Positions 13,402 to 24,796 of a stretch of DNA of 64,000 nt are shown in pieces; position 1 is the stretch's first letter; each line of letters starts with the position of its first letter. The notes below the pieces were generated by a model. It saw only the letters and a list, made by a program, of their open reading frames with translations, was not told where the DNA came from and searched no databases. A program made the position numbers and the translations under genes. The DNA comes from Moringa oleifera (taxonomy: Eukaryota > Streptophyta > Magnoliopsida > Brassicales > Moringaceae), in the NCBI GenBank assembly GCA_021397835.1, contig JAJFZO010000863.1:2728001-2792000 (forward strand), given 5' to 3'.

Positions 13402-15148
13402 TTACAGCAGCAAAAGCCCCAAGCACAAGCTCAACACAACAGCCAGAGCTCTTCCACCATTGATACTCACAGCAGCATTATCATCAGCTGTCTGATCAGC
13501 TGGGTCGTCATCTGGTGCATCTGCTGGTGAGTCTGACTCAGGTGCAGGTGCCTTTGGTGCCTTCTTTGACTTGGCTGGCTTAGGGGAATCTGCAGCCTCC
13601 TCAGGTGCAGGTGCAGGAGCTGGAGTAGGTGCTGCCTTGAACAGCTCCTTAGGCATCAAAACCTTATCAGTAGTGTATATAGCCAGCGGTTGTTCATCTA
13701 TCAAGGTTCCAACGATTTTAACCGTATTGATCCTGGTCTTGAGTGTCACTTCTTGACCATCATTTTGTACTGTGAAATCAAACTTGTTGGCTCCGTCGGT
13801 GGCCAAAGTGTTCATCAGGCCATTGTTTGATTTCAACATGGACATAGATTGGTACACAGGCACTGCAAGAAATTCAAGGAATGAAGCTTTCCCTGCGGCT
13901 GTCAAGTTCTTGAATTTTGGCAAGAAACCCTTCATTGCATCATCCAGAGGGCAAAACACTGTCAACCCTCCATCAACATTGTCCTGGAGATCACCATACC
14001 AAATCAGAATAAATCAAAAAGAGAATCACTTCACTGTTTCATTATAATTGACACAGCCCAAGTCAAAGAGAAACATAAGATCCACATCTTGGGTCTTCAA
14101 ATACATTCACGGAGGAAAAAATTAGGAGCTTTGATATATATATAAAAGAGAGGGTATTTTTGTTTCATAATGCACTTTTTTTCCAGATTTCACCTCAAAT
14201 CAAAATCACATTATTACTTCCTAACCAATTTCCAAACTCTTCTATACTTTCTCCATTTCTTTATCATTTTCAAAAAGCAGTATCACTTGGTAAGTGGGAT
14301 CCACCAGTTAACTACTCTGCTATCAAATTGAAGAATATGCCTTCTCAAGAATTTCAGTGGCTGTGTAAAGGAAAAAAGATTGAAATCCAAATCCCAATCT
14401 TTGGAGAAATGAAAACCATTTGGATTAATATTGAATGCAACGGACCTGCACAGTAGATGATAATACTGTGGCGCTAAGTATTGTATAGTACCTGATAGGT
14501 GTTGGAGGCCTCAGGATTGGCCAAGAGAGTATCAGCGAAGACCTTGCAGCCGTGGGCGGACATTATCCCTGTGAGGTTCAACTCGCTGGGGCCGGGTGTT
14601 GGAGCTTCGGCCGCGTCAGATGGGAGGGCCTTGCTGATCTGAATGATGGATATGTTGTAGGGAACCTCTTCCAAGGACTTGACGAAGTAGGCGTCGATGT
14701 CACTGTCGCCGCTGTCCGCGGTTCCAAATCCGACCTTGCCGCCTTTGAGGTCGGTGATGTTGACGAAGCCTGAGGAGCCAGGAGCCGAGCCGGAGGCCTG
14801 GAACATAGTAGCGGCCAAGGCGGTACCGTTGGTGATCTGGTGGAGCTTCTTAGCTCCAAAATAGTCAAGGAGGACGTGGAAGGAGAGGATGTTCTTGACG
14901 GTGTAGATGGAGGGATGCTTGGCGAGGAGGTCCGACATGGCGGTGTTGTCCAAGGCGCAGACAGTGATAGTGGTGCGCCTGTTGATCTCATCGGCCAGGT
15001 GGGTCTCGCTCAGGTAGTGGTTGAAGGTAGAGAAGGAGGGGTGCTTGGCCAGGAGGCGCGTGATGTTGTGCGCGTAGGATGTAGTGGTAGATGACGTATA
15101 AATGCATACCAGGACGAGAAGAACTGCGAGAGAGATCCTCAGCTGCAT
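13402..15148 (-). CDS. FLA1: Fasciclin-like arabinogalactan protein (FLA1/FLA2 type)
   Basis: There are two exons, 15148-14492 and 13983-13402, with a 508-nt GT-AG intron in phase 0, giving 412 residues. Order: signal peptide (about 1-26), first FAS1 domain (about 27-185, beginning HNITRLLAKHPSFSTFNHYL), a short AP-type linker (APTPGPSE), second FAS1 domain (about 190-340, with TVFCPLDDAMKGFLPK and INTVKIVGTLIDEQPLA), an Ala/Pro-rich arabinogalactan segment (APTPAPAPAPEEAA), an acidic Pro-rich stretch, and a hydrophobic C-terminal GPI signal. Two FAS1 domains with a GPI tail define the FLA1/2/8/10 group; the segments I recall best fit FLA1/FLA2. The family acts at the plasma membrane and cell wall in adhesion and wall architecture. 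The first exon is distinctly GC-rich compared with its flanks. The neighbouring order also supports FLA1. Confidence 0.94.
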
Positions 15149-15393
15149 TGTAACCGTGGTTTGTGCTGCAGTGCCTGTGTTGCGGTTGTTTGAGTAAGAG
15201 ACAGAGAGAAAGAGAGAGAGGGGGTGGGGGGGCTTAGTGTTGTGGGTTTTGCAGTGTTCAGTGGCAGAGAGTAGAAACAGTACAAGAAAGGAAAGACGAA
15301 GAAGAAAGCGAGAGTGAGTGAAAAGAGGCTTGGATTTGGGTTAAATTACAATGAAGACCATTACGTTGTTTCTGGTGGAAAATAGCGCCAGAG

Positions 15394-15395
<2 letters not shown>

Positions 15396-15438
<43 letters not shown>
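15396..15438. repeat. Compound (AT)n(GA)n microsatellite in the FLA promoter
   Basis: A run of AT dinucleotides passes directly into a run of GA dinucleotides, about 250-290 bp upstream of the FLA start codon. GA/CT tracts are common in plant core promoters and 5' leaders. Confidence 0.9.
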
Positions 15439-15480
15439 TGTAAAGATAGAGAGAAAAAAAGGGGGTGGTAGGAAACAGAT

Positions 15481-15486
15481 CACGTG
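15481..15486. promoter_or_regulatory. G-box core CACGTG upstream of FLA
   Basis: The palindromic CACGTG core lies about 335 bp upstream of the FLA ATG. A second, extended G-box (CCACGTGG) lies at 15886-15893. Such sites bind bZIP and bHLH factors in plants; binding here is inference. Confidence 0.5.
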
Positions 15487-15730
15487 CTATTTGGTATCTC
15501 TTAACCAGAAATCAAGGAATCAAATTTACATTTACAACATCCAGAACGACCACTTTGCAAGCTTAGAATATGACGGGGCCCACTGCAGTCTGCTCGCATA
15601 AATTTCATGATGATCACCAATTATCAGCCGTTGATCTGCTTGAAACTTCCTGAGGAATCATCGCCGTTGATTCGGCTGACTCGGTGCCAGCTCGGTAGTG
15701 TCGGCGCGAAGGGGGTCACGGTTGTTTTGG

Positions 15731-15767
15731 TGGGGGTGGGGGGGGGGGAGAGAGCGGGGGGGGGGTT
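15731..15767 (+). repeat. G-rich tract with quadruplex potential
   Basis: Several runs of five or more G are separated by one to eight bases (GGGGGTGGGGG-type text followed by GAGAGAGC and a second long G run), about 600 bp upstream of FLA. Confidence 0.7.
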
Positions 15768-15885
15768 TATTTCTGTGGTTAAATAGAAAGTAGAGGGCAA
15801 ATAAGGATGGGTATATAGGACCCAGCTAAGCCGTGTAATGGGTGTGCCAAATATTGCCAGGCTGGCACGCACTCGTTTCCTTCCG

Positions 15886-15893
15886 CCACGTGG
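15886..15893. promoter_or_regulatory. Extended G-box CCACGTGG
   Basis: This perfect eight-base palindrome lies about 740 bp upstream of the FLA start codon, in a GC-richer island (about 15.84-15.98 kb). It is a candidate bZIP/ABRE-type element. Confidence 0.45.
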
Positions 15894-16489
15894 ACAGCTA
15901 CTAATTGATCAGGAGGCGTGACCAAAATCGTCCACCGACAATCCAATCTCTGCCTCGCTTGGTTGGAGGCACGATGCTGCCTTTTGACGGTTACGATTCT
16001 TCCTCTTCTAATGCTTACTGTTATTTAATTTAAAAAATATTAAAAAATAAAATTTGCTAAGTATCAGCCTGGGAATGATTTATGATCCTGCTTCTGGCCC
16101 GACCCGATAATCCATTTTAAAAGAATGATTGGTTGGAATAGTCGAAGTGGAAAATAGACAATGATCCCTTAGCTCACTGGCAGGGCTTTCCTCTATTAAA
16201 TCTTACACTTAAATCAAGTAGTTGGAATTGATTGAAAGATATGGCTGTAAATACCAATTAATTCAAATACCTTCCTTTAATCAAATGGGTGCTGCTGCCT
16301 TTTGGTCACTTGTTCTATTTCTTCTTACCCACCAAATAAATCACTAAAAATATTTTAAATAATAAAATTAAAATTTTTATAATATTTTAATAATTTATAT
16401 TATATAAAAAGATATTCAAAATTTAAGTGATATGTTAAGCTAGTTAAGGTATAATAATAGTATAAAAGGATGGTGATAAATAACTAAGT

Positions 16490-17950
16490 TCAAAGAAAGA
16501 TTTAAAGTAGTAGAAGGATCAAACATATTCGAAGATCTAGACGCATAAGAGTTAAGTTTGGTCCTAGATCTTATAAGTTTAGGTCCAAAATTTGGCAAAT
16601 CCGATGGAGGTAGTTGCCCAAAGACACATCTAACAATGTTCTACGAAAAAATGTTGGGTATGCTAAAGATGATAAGTTGCTCATACATTGTTTCCAAGAA
16701 AGTTTGAAGGATTTTACCATCATGCGATATAATCAACTAAATAGAAATCACATATACACATGGAAGGATCTTGCAAGTGTATTCATGGCTTAATACAAAC
16801 ACATGATTGATATGATAATTAATCGATTTTACTTGCGAAATATGGAGAAGAATCCTAATGAAAGTTTCAAGAAATATGTAAGGTATTGGAAAGATTCAAC
16901 AACTCAAGTGTAGCTAACTTTAACTAAAAAGAAAAATAGTATCCTTTTTGTAAGCACATTGAAAGGCCCATTTTATGATCGATTATCAAGAAATGCAATT
17001 ACAAGCTTATAGATCTAGTTATGTCAAAAGAGTAAATTAAAAGTACCTTAAGGCAAGGAAAAATTAAGGGAGTAGAAAGCAATGAAAAAGGAATGTCTCC
17101 TATAAAAGGGGAGAAACACCTTGTGTCACATGGTAATGCCAGACCATGAACCTTTTGGAAGCAAGAAGTATTTTTGCCAATGTATACCACTTCAAGTGTA
17201 GCTCCAGTAACTTTCGATTCAACAATCATAAATACCTTAAATTTCAACGCAAATAGGCAAACATCGAAAATCAACCCAATCGATAGTATTGAAAAAGGAC
17301 CTTAATCTAACAAATTTCCATGAGCTATACCCAATTGTACCCCTAATTTTATAAAACTAATTGATGGCTTTTATCTACTTAGCTCCCCTCTAACCTCCTT
17401 ATCCATAGTGGTATGATGTTAATGTTAATTGTGAATATCATGAAAGACTAAAGGGACAATCACTTGAGAAATGCACTGCTTTTAAGCATAAGGTGCAAAG
17501 TTTAGCGGAAGTAGGAAAATTAAAGTTTGAAAAAGAAAAGCGACTCTAGTGTAAATAAAAACTCGCTCCAACATCACGAAGCCTAAATAAATGTCATAGG
17601 AGGGGATGGTCAAGTTAAAATAAAGATTGAAGAAGTGAAAACCCCCATGAAGCTAATATTTAATACTTTATGCTTAGAGGATTTAGGTTAAAGAGAGCAA
17701 AGAAGAAAAAAAAATGAAGATATATTGCCACTATCATGCAGAGCATGTACATATTATTCAGACCAACTCAAAATTTGGAAGCAGTTCATGATTGCTCCAA
17801 TTGAAAAAATAAACTCAATAAAACCATTAGCCATATTATATGATGATAAGTAGGTTATTGTAACTTCCTAAGAAAACCAAGCCCAAGTAGTTATTGAGGT
17901 CCCTAATCCCTTTCCTTATAAAGATACTATCTGTCATTTACTAATCCCAT
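16490..17950 (+). pseudogene. Decayed Ty3/Gypsy-type retrotransposon gag region
   Basis: Translating the + strand in shifting frames gives pieces in the order expected for plant Gypsy gag: CPKTHLTMFYEKM near 16.61-16.65 kb, WKDL..VF near 16.76 kb, NPNESFKKYVRYWKD near 16.85 kb, LKGPFYDRLSRNA near 16.96 kb, CEYHERLKGQSLEKC (the usual zinc-knuckle-like region) near 17.43 kb, and VVIEVPNPFPYKD near 17.89 kb. Stops and frameshifts interrupt every block, so no protein is made. No LTR pair or polymerase domain was recognised. The identification rests on collinear short matches to remembered family sequences. Confidence 0.72.
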
Positions 17951-18329
17951 TTTCTATCATTGGGATCTTCAAGAAGAGAGAATGGCCTTATCATCTCTTT
18001 TTACTCTATTATATCAGATACTTTAATTATAAACATTATCTCCCTAAACATAATATAAAGAGAAACCTTAAAATTAAAGAAAAAAGATATAAGAAAAAGA
18101 AACTAAACAACATTAAGAATACTCTAACCAAAAAGAAGATGTTGATTTCAATCTTTAAAAATAAGTATACTTACGAAATTGAGCTGCTTTGTGATCATTT
18201 GTTGCATCTTCATCTTTTTTATGAACCAAAACGCGGACACTTAGAAAGGCTCGACCCCAAAGGTAATTGTTAAATAGTCTTCTTCTAGTGATTCCTCTTT
18301 TATATTCCTTGATATCCTGTCAATCTGGG

Positions 18330-19240
18330 CTGTTTACATGTCTATAGAGGACGAGAACCATCAAGTGGCCTAGATTTGTTCATTCATAGAGTATGATTAT
18401 TATTAAGAATCATGCCTTGAAGTGGAGCGGATGGTTTGAACCATTGTTCGTGATCTCCACAAAATCATGTTTAATTTGGTTTTTGTTTTCCTCCACCTTA
18501 TTTTTCATGACTGCTTCATTGAAGTGATATTTGTTTCTATGGATTTTTCTGTTTTTTAATATTTGTTCTTACAAATGCATTCCTTTTTTTTATGACTTGA
18601 TTTGGATTTGTTTATATGTGATTTTGATTAGATTTTCTTTCTATTTATTGATGATTTTGATCTTAGTTTCTCAAGTTAATCTTATAATGAATTTATAATT
18701 CCTTTTTATTTATATCAAGTTTTTAATTTGTTTTTCATTATGAATTTCAAACCTTATTTAGTGATGATGATTTTCTTTCTTCATTTTAAGATATATATTT
18801 TTTAGTAAAGATTGTTATTATGGATTTTATCTAAATTTCAACATAATATATATCTTTTTTAGGAAGACCTTTTTACTTTCTCTCTGGCTACACTCTTGGT
18901 TTACTTCGTGATGAAAAATTTGTGTAGAGATGCGATGCTTTTGTATTGTTGGATCTTACTGATGGTATCGATTCTAAGAAAGATTCTCCTCTTATTAAAT
19001 CTTTGAAGGATTTTACTGTAATCAACATCATTAAGTTTTTGTTTGAAGAATGTTTTGGTATTGTTTTTTGTTCTAATATTCTTATCTTAGTAGCTAGAGA
19101 AGGTGTTATTCTGGTCAGTCATCTCTCTTTCCAACATGTTATCATTAACTCACTCTCATGAAAGTTATTGATTCTTTAAATTTCTAGGTAGCGGCCTATT
19201 TTATCTATATCTACTGGTAGGAAAGAGAGAAAAAGAGAAA
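18330..19240 (+). pseudogene. Class III peroxidase pseudogene, copy A (arm 1)
   Basis: Exon 1 ends at 18523. It reads EYDYY then a stop, then ESCLEVERMV, IVRDL and finally LIFHDCFIE, carrying the distal-histidine motif FHDCF. Intron 1 is 18524-18927 (GT...AG). Exon 2, 18928-19113, is open for 62 codons: CDAFVLLD, SLKDFTVINIIK, then ECFGIVFCSNILILVAREG, matching the family pattern CDASVLLD ... SLRGFEVIDxIK ... CPGVVSCADILALAARD. A donor-like GTCAGT follows. A piece of exon 3 resembling the family's TGRRD region follows at about 19187-19240. Stops in exon 1, the changed glycine before CDA (AGA instead of GGA) and loss of the conserved cysteine before PG mark it as non-functional. The retained intron shows a DNA-level copy, not a processed one. 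Confidence 0.8.
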
Positions 19241-20300
19241 GAATTGAGTAGAACCACATCTTTCTAGTCACCAAGATAAGAATATCATAACCGAAAACAA
19301 TACCAAAACATACTTCTTCAAAATCAGACTTGATAATGTCGATTACATCAAAAACCTTCAAATATTTATTGGGAGGAGAATCTTTCTTAGAATCATACCA
19401 TCTGTAGGACCTAATGATACAAAATCATCACATCCCTACATAAACTTTTCATCATGAAGTAAACAAAAAGAGTAGTCACTAAGCAAAAAGAAAGTCAAAG
19501 GTTCTTCCTTAAAAAAATTATTTAGTTGAAATTCAAATGAAATATATAGAAAAGATCATTAAGGAAAAATACAAAATAAGAAAAATTAGGAGATAAATAT
19601 TATCATCTCTCAAAGGTTTGAAATTCATCAAATGAGTAACAAACTAGAAACCTAATGTATGGAAAAGGAATTACAAATTCACTATATAGATCAACTTGAG
19701 AAACTGATATTAAAATCATCAATAAATAAAAAAAAATTAATCAAAATCACATATTTTTCATCATGAAGTATACCAAGAGCATAGTCAAAGCAAATGTAAA
19801 ATGTTCTTACTCAAAAATATATATATTCAGCTAAAATTGAGATGAAATCAATAACAAAGATCATTACAAAAGAAAAAAAAAATCAAGAAAGAAAGGTTAT
19901 CATTTCTAAATAAGGTCTGAAATTCATCAAATGAGTAACAAATCAAAAACTTAGATGAGTAGAAAAGAATTTTTAAATTAAATATTCAATCAAATGGACA
20001 TAAGAAACAAAGATCAAAATTGTCAGGAAATAGAAAGTAATTATAATCAAAATCACATATATAACAAACTTATATTATCTAAATAAAAAAAAAAGAAACA
20101 AATATCACCTCAATGAAGTAGTCATGACAAACAAGGCAAAGGAAAGTAGGAGCCAAATTAGGCTTAACTTTATAAAGATCACGAACAACGGCTCAAACCA
20201 TCTATCTACTTCATGCATAACTCTCGATAATAATTGAACTCTAAAGATTGACAATGTTGAGCCATTTTATGGCTCTCATCTTCCGTGGATATGTCATAGC
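19240..20300 (-). pseudogene. Class III peroxidase pseudogene, copy B (arm 2, inverted)
   Basis: On the minus strand the same gene pieces appear in the same order. Exon 1 ends at 20109 (EFNYYRELC, then VRDLYKVKPNLAPTFL and CHDYFIE, where the distal-His motif FHDC has become CHDY). Intron 1 runs 20108-19436. Exon 2 starts at 19435 (GCDDFV, then after a frameshift YLKVFDVIDIIK and ILILVTRK), ending near 19240. The exon-intron borders match copy A, so the two copies descend from one intron-containing peroxidase gene. Intron 1 is about 270 bp longer than in copy A because of an internal tandem duplication. Frameshifts and the lost catalytic motif mean no active enzyme. Confidence 0.8.
19435..20060. 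repeat. Tandem duplication inside intron 1 of peroxidase copy B
   Basis: Two diverged copies of a roughly 310-bp unit follow each other, at about 19450-19755 and 19756-20060. Shared landmarks are 'tcatcatgaagta', 'gaaattcatcaaatgagtaacaaa' and 'aatcaaaatcacatat'. Copy A has only one such unit, so the duplication came after, or happened in only one, arm. Confidence 0.7.
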
Positions 20301-20369
20301 CTGAATCAACAAGATATCAGTGAAAACGAAAGAGGTATCCATAGAAAAAGACCACTAAAAGAGATTAAG

Positions 20370-23300
20370 ATGAGAATGTACGCATTGGAATACAATGATG
20401 CATGTTAGGTTAGTGTGAATGCAAAAATATAGGTAAGGAAACTCACAAAGTAGCAAATGTAAAACATGGACTTTTATTAATGCCTCCAAATTTTAGAGAA
20501 TTAGTAAAGGTTCACCGCTTAAATTTTGATTTCATAGGATAATAAATTTCTCGATGACATGTCCCACTAATATAAAATTAAAAAGAAATAATGAAAGAAT
20601 TAGTACATTAACACAAGTAAAAGTAATGTCCTTGTACGTGTCCTAGATGGTTTATGATTATTCTAAGCTTTGGCTCAACTTTATCCTAAAATTTAGTTCA
20701 CTAAGTTTAATAGATGTTGGATTATAGAAAGGAAGATCGATTTTCTAAAGGTTTTCAGATTACTCTTCGTCCAACTAACAAGACACCTCAAAATCCTAAT
20801 ATAATTATTGCAGAAATACAAAGACTCTTTGAAAATAATAACGTGTTTCAAGTTCAATCCAAGTGAGATATTTCACCAGCCCTTGCACAAACAAAGTAGT
20901 TTCACGAAAGTCTCAATTACTTTATCCCTTCTAAAGGTGAAGCTCGAGTCTAAAGCTTATATTATGCATAAGTGATGTGTACAAAGTAATGAGCAACATG
21001 TAAAGAAAAGCAAAAAAAAAAAACAATTGAATATCATATATCAATCATCTAAGCACATTCAATATTTTAGAAATGCCCCTCAAATTACCATGCAAGTAAA
21101 AAATTCACCTTGAAAATCACCCTAAATTTTAGAACCAAAAAATAAAATCATTTAATTCTTGCTCTCATGCTCTTAAAAAAATTAATAATCCATAGTGGAA
21201 TCACCGTTGTCACAATTGGGGTTTTAAATTAGGTAAAAATCTCAAATGTGAAAAAGAAGATAAAACTTTTTTTTATAAGTAAAATTGGAGTCTCCAACAA
21301 TCTTTCATGTGATGTGATTCGTTATCGATTTAAAAAAAAAAAGATATTAAAAGAAGAATGAAAATAAATAATGAAAAACAAATTGGTTTTATTTTTCAAA
21401 TAAAAAAATTTGAGAGTTGGTTATATGTGAGGAATGATTCGCACCTCGATAATGCTTAAAATTTGTCTTTATTAAATCATTTTTTTGTTTAAAATCAATT
21501 GGGGTCGAAAAAAGAATTTTTTATTTACAATTGATGTATGTAAGTATGCAGGAACACTTTGGAATGTATGAAAACTTCACCATCGTTTCGTCCCATGCAC
21601 TATTGAAAATATGTTTTAGAAAACGAAAGAGTTTTGCCATTTCTTGACCTTTCATCCTTAAATTAAAGAAAAATACAAATGTCATGTAAGGGTATTTTGA
21701 AAAAAATGTGGGAATTTCACCATCATTCAATTTCATGCATCTTTGAACACATTTTTGGAAACCAAAAAATTTTCGTAGCTCAACTTTTCGCCTTTAAATG
21801 AGGAAAAATATAATGAATGTGTAAAATGCTTATGAAAACGCCGTAATGGTAAGCCAAAAGAAAACTTTACCAAAATCCTACAATAGTTTTTATGTTCTAC
21901 TAATTGATTTCTTCTTACTTTTCATTGACAACAAAATCTGATAATCCAAGATTTGAGTGAGATGTTGCCAAAATCATTGTCATATCTTGATATAATAATA
22001 TTTTTATAAGAGTAAATTGCAAGAAAGTACTCTTGTATTAGATAATCTTTATCTCTATCTCAAGAGAAAAACAAGAAATTTCTTTTAAAAAAGTTAAGAA
22101 TTTAAAATCTCTATATTTTTAACTTTGAATCTATAAATCAAAGAAATTAGCATCTCTATTTAATTAAAAAGTAGCGTCAATGACTCGTGAAGGAGCATTT
22201 CACATTATTGAAAGTAAATTAATACTGAATATAGATTCTAGTCAAAACATTTAAGCTTTCTTGGTATCCAAAAAAGGTGTTTTGCGTTATAAAATATTAT
22301 ATTCCATTAGACAACAATCAAATCTTCATATGAAGTTCTATTTTTGAATACAAAATATCAAGATCAAAAGAAACTTGCAAGGAAAAGAATGGGTTAAAGA
22401 ACTTGATATTGATCAAGGCTTAAAATATTTGACAATTTAAGATATTGGTTATTCAAAAGATTTGAAGAAAATGTGACCATACATTGAGAGAGATGGTGAA
22501 AGCTTGTTACCTAGGAGAAACTTCCATAAAAAAAATGGCACGTTCTTAAGCGAGAAATGTTGAAATCTTATTTAATTAATGCAAACTAATCATATATAAT
22601 CCTAATTCTAAGATCTTAAACTATTGTAATTTTTAGATATAAAATAATTAATCAAGAAAGCATACCTTGATCTGTGAGGTAAATCTCCTAAAGATTTTGC
22701 TGATGATAGTTGAAGAAGTTTGGTTTCTCACCCTTTATCCTTCTTCTCTACTTACCATTCTTTATGGAGAGAATGATATTTATAATGAGTGGAGAATAAA
22801 AAATTATTTTATACTTATTTTCTATCAAGATAAGTTTAATTTAAATACTATCTCTTCAAGTGACCTAATAAAATTTTAACTCTTAAAATTATTGATTATA
22901 TTTATCTTCATAATTATCTCTTCAGTAAAAGATAATCACTTGACTATTAACAAACCACGTGGGCCATAAAATGGAATATCTGACATTCTATCACTTAGCT
23001 CATGTAGTATGATATTATCATAATATGCATAATATAAGAGTCATATTTTTCTTACATAGGTCATATTAGGAATCATCATTAAGCAAAACTAATAAAGATT
23101 CAAGCGGTCGTATATCATTAATTCGGCATAATCCCTTCCATGCATCATGTTACTAGTTTTAAACTTGATATGACTTGTAATGAAATGTATCCTAATGATC
23201 TGATATTACAATAATGTTTTTATTAAAAATAAATCTTGTTACACTCACATAATTCATTCATGTATATAATTGATTCATGCATATACTATTTTGGTAGTTT

Positions 23301-23600
23301 TCTTCTCCGAAGAGATAGAAAAATCATCTCTTTAATTTGATGTTATTAAGTGCAGCACCAAATAAAGTGTTACGCTCTAGCAACATCAAATCTAAAACAT
23401 TTTAATTTGATATATAATATTAAAAATGGTTTATCGACAAGTGAATTTGCTACTTTTCCTATCACATTCTCTATTTTTCAATAAAAATATTCTTATTTCT
23501 TTTTTAAAAAAAAATAACTTCTGTCGCTAGCTGTACGTTGAAATAACATATGTGAATACAAAATAGCGGACGTCACGCATAAATGGGTGACCCTTCTCTT
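20370..23600. other. AT-rich repeat-derived DNA without a gene
   Basis: All frames are heavily interrupted. Text near 21.25-21.46 kb ('ggagtctccaacaatctttcatgtgatgtgattcg' broken into parts, and 'cacctcgataatgc') resembles a motif I associate with ends of plant Gypsy elements, so this may be the far remnant of the element at 16.5 kb. That link is weak. No gene is supported. Confidence 0.4.
21555..21832. repeat. Diverged tandem repeat, about 135-bp unit, two copies
   Basis: The units 21565-21695 and 21710-21832 share the ordered landmarks 'acttcaccatc' / 'atttcaccatc', 'catgcac' / 'catgcatc', 'cctttcatccttaaat' / 'ctttTCGCCTTTAAAT' and 'gaaaaata'. They are clearly related but strongly diverged. 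Confidence 0.6.
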
Positions 23601-24795
23601 CTATTTTTGTCAACATTTTTTAAAGCTTTTGCCCTTGAGAGCTTATGAAGACCGCCAGAGCCTCTTATGGTTGTGATAAATCTTCACTTAGAGGATATTC
23701 TTTGTGCCAAAGTCCTATGAAGGCTCACCTTTCTTGAATGAGATCAAGACTTTAGTAAAGATTGATGTTGAAATGTGAACTGTGGAGAAGAATTAAACAG
23801 AAATAGCTGTTCTTTTTTGTTGTATTGTGCAAGTGGCAGGGCCATACCCATAAGTAATTCTCATGCACATTCTAGTAATCCCACCAATATATATACACAC
23901 ACATACACCAAGTAACCAGTGAGAATGACCAAACTTAGCATAATTTAGGCGGTGTTGTAGACACCAATGTCAACATTTTTGCTTCTCTGGCCACATGATA
24001 TTTCCAGTTGGCAGATTATGTTTCCTTTTCCTTCAGAAATCTGTTAAGGACATCCACAAGGCCTTGTGGGCAGAGAGGGTCTAAAGAGCTACAGAACTCT
24101 CATGAGAGACAGAGACTTCAGTGTCAAAGAGAGAATAAAATGAGTAAAGCATGTATTGGTGTCTATGCATGCATATCCAGAGATTATAAGACCAAGAAGC
24201 TTCACTTCTCTGGAAACAAAATGCACATTTCATGAGTATCAGATGAAACCAAGACAAGCAAGCTGATAAGTTCTGTAACAGCAAGAAGCCAAGTGACCCA
24301 CGACTATCTGTATAATAGTGTTTCACAGAGCTAATGAATCATGGTAATCCTTTTGTTTGTTGGATATTTGACTTGTGTAGAAAGGGATAGGAAAATTACA
24401 CAGAAAAACACATTGTCACATGGCAAACATTTAGCATCACTCAAGATATAATTCTGTACGAAATTCCAAGAAATTGAAAGCATCTATGTGATAAACAAGA
24501 ACAAGAAGCTCTAGAGGTTTGACCACATCTTTGCAGCCTTGAGATTTACAACTGGTCTGCGGTCTACCCACGGCACACCCCACATGATATGCAGTCAACT
24601 TTTAAAAGTAATATATAAAACTCTCAGATAAAGAAGTGAAAACTACTAAGATTTATGATCCTGAAGTTTGACCCCAATGACATGTTAAAAACATGTTGAT
24701 AAGTCAAGATAAGTGTTTAATATTCGTCTTGGCAAAGGAAAAACCAGAAGTTGTGGACCATAGAGCCACGAGTCTCAATACATATGCCACAGGCA
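23600..24795. other. Intergenic DNA with no supported gene
   Basis: This interval has a more balanced composition than its flanks, so it may include transcribed non-coding DNA. Its small frames (24008-24235 +, 24081-24326 -) show no family resemblance. Confidence 0.4.
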
Positions 24796-24796
24796 C

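Larger units (their letters stand above)
18270..20370. repeat. Long imperfect inverted repeat (peroxidase hairpin)
   Basis: The segment 18270-19140 is repeated in reverse complement across about 19235-20370, with a spacer near 100 bp. Matching landmarks include 'gatatcctgtcaatctggg' near 18.32 kb against the complement of 20.31-20.33 kb, the exon-1/intron-1 border, and exon 2. By eye, exon 2 arms agree at roughly 80 percent and outer parts at about 70-75 percent; these are estimates. Arm 2 is longer through a tandem duplication in its intron. The two copies converge tail to tail. Confidence 0.8.

Noticed and set aside
15624..15872. 82-residue minus-strand frame upstream of FLA
   Set aside because: It lies in the G-rich promoter tract, has no recognisable domain, and owes its length to the Pro codons made by G runs.
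18946..19161. 71-residue frame as an independent small gene
   Set aside because: It is exon 2 of peroxidase copy A read into the following intron; exon 1 carries stops and the gene is dead.
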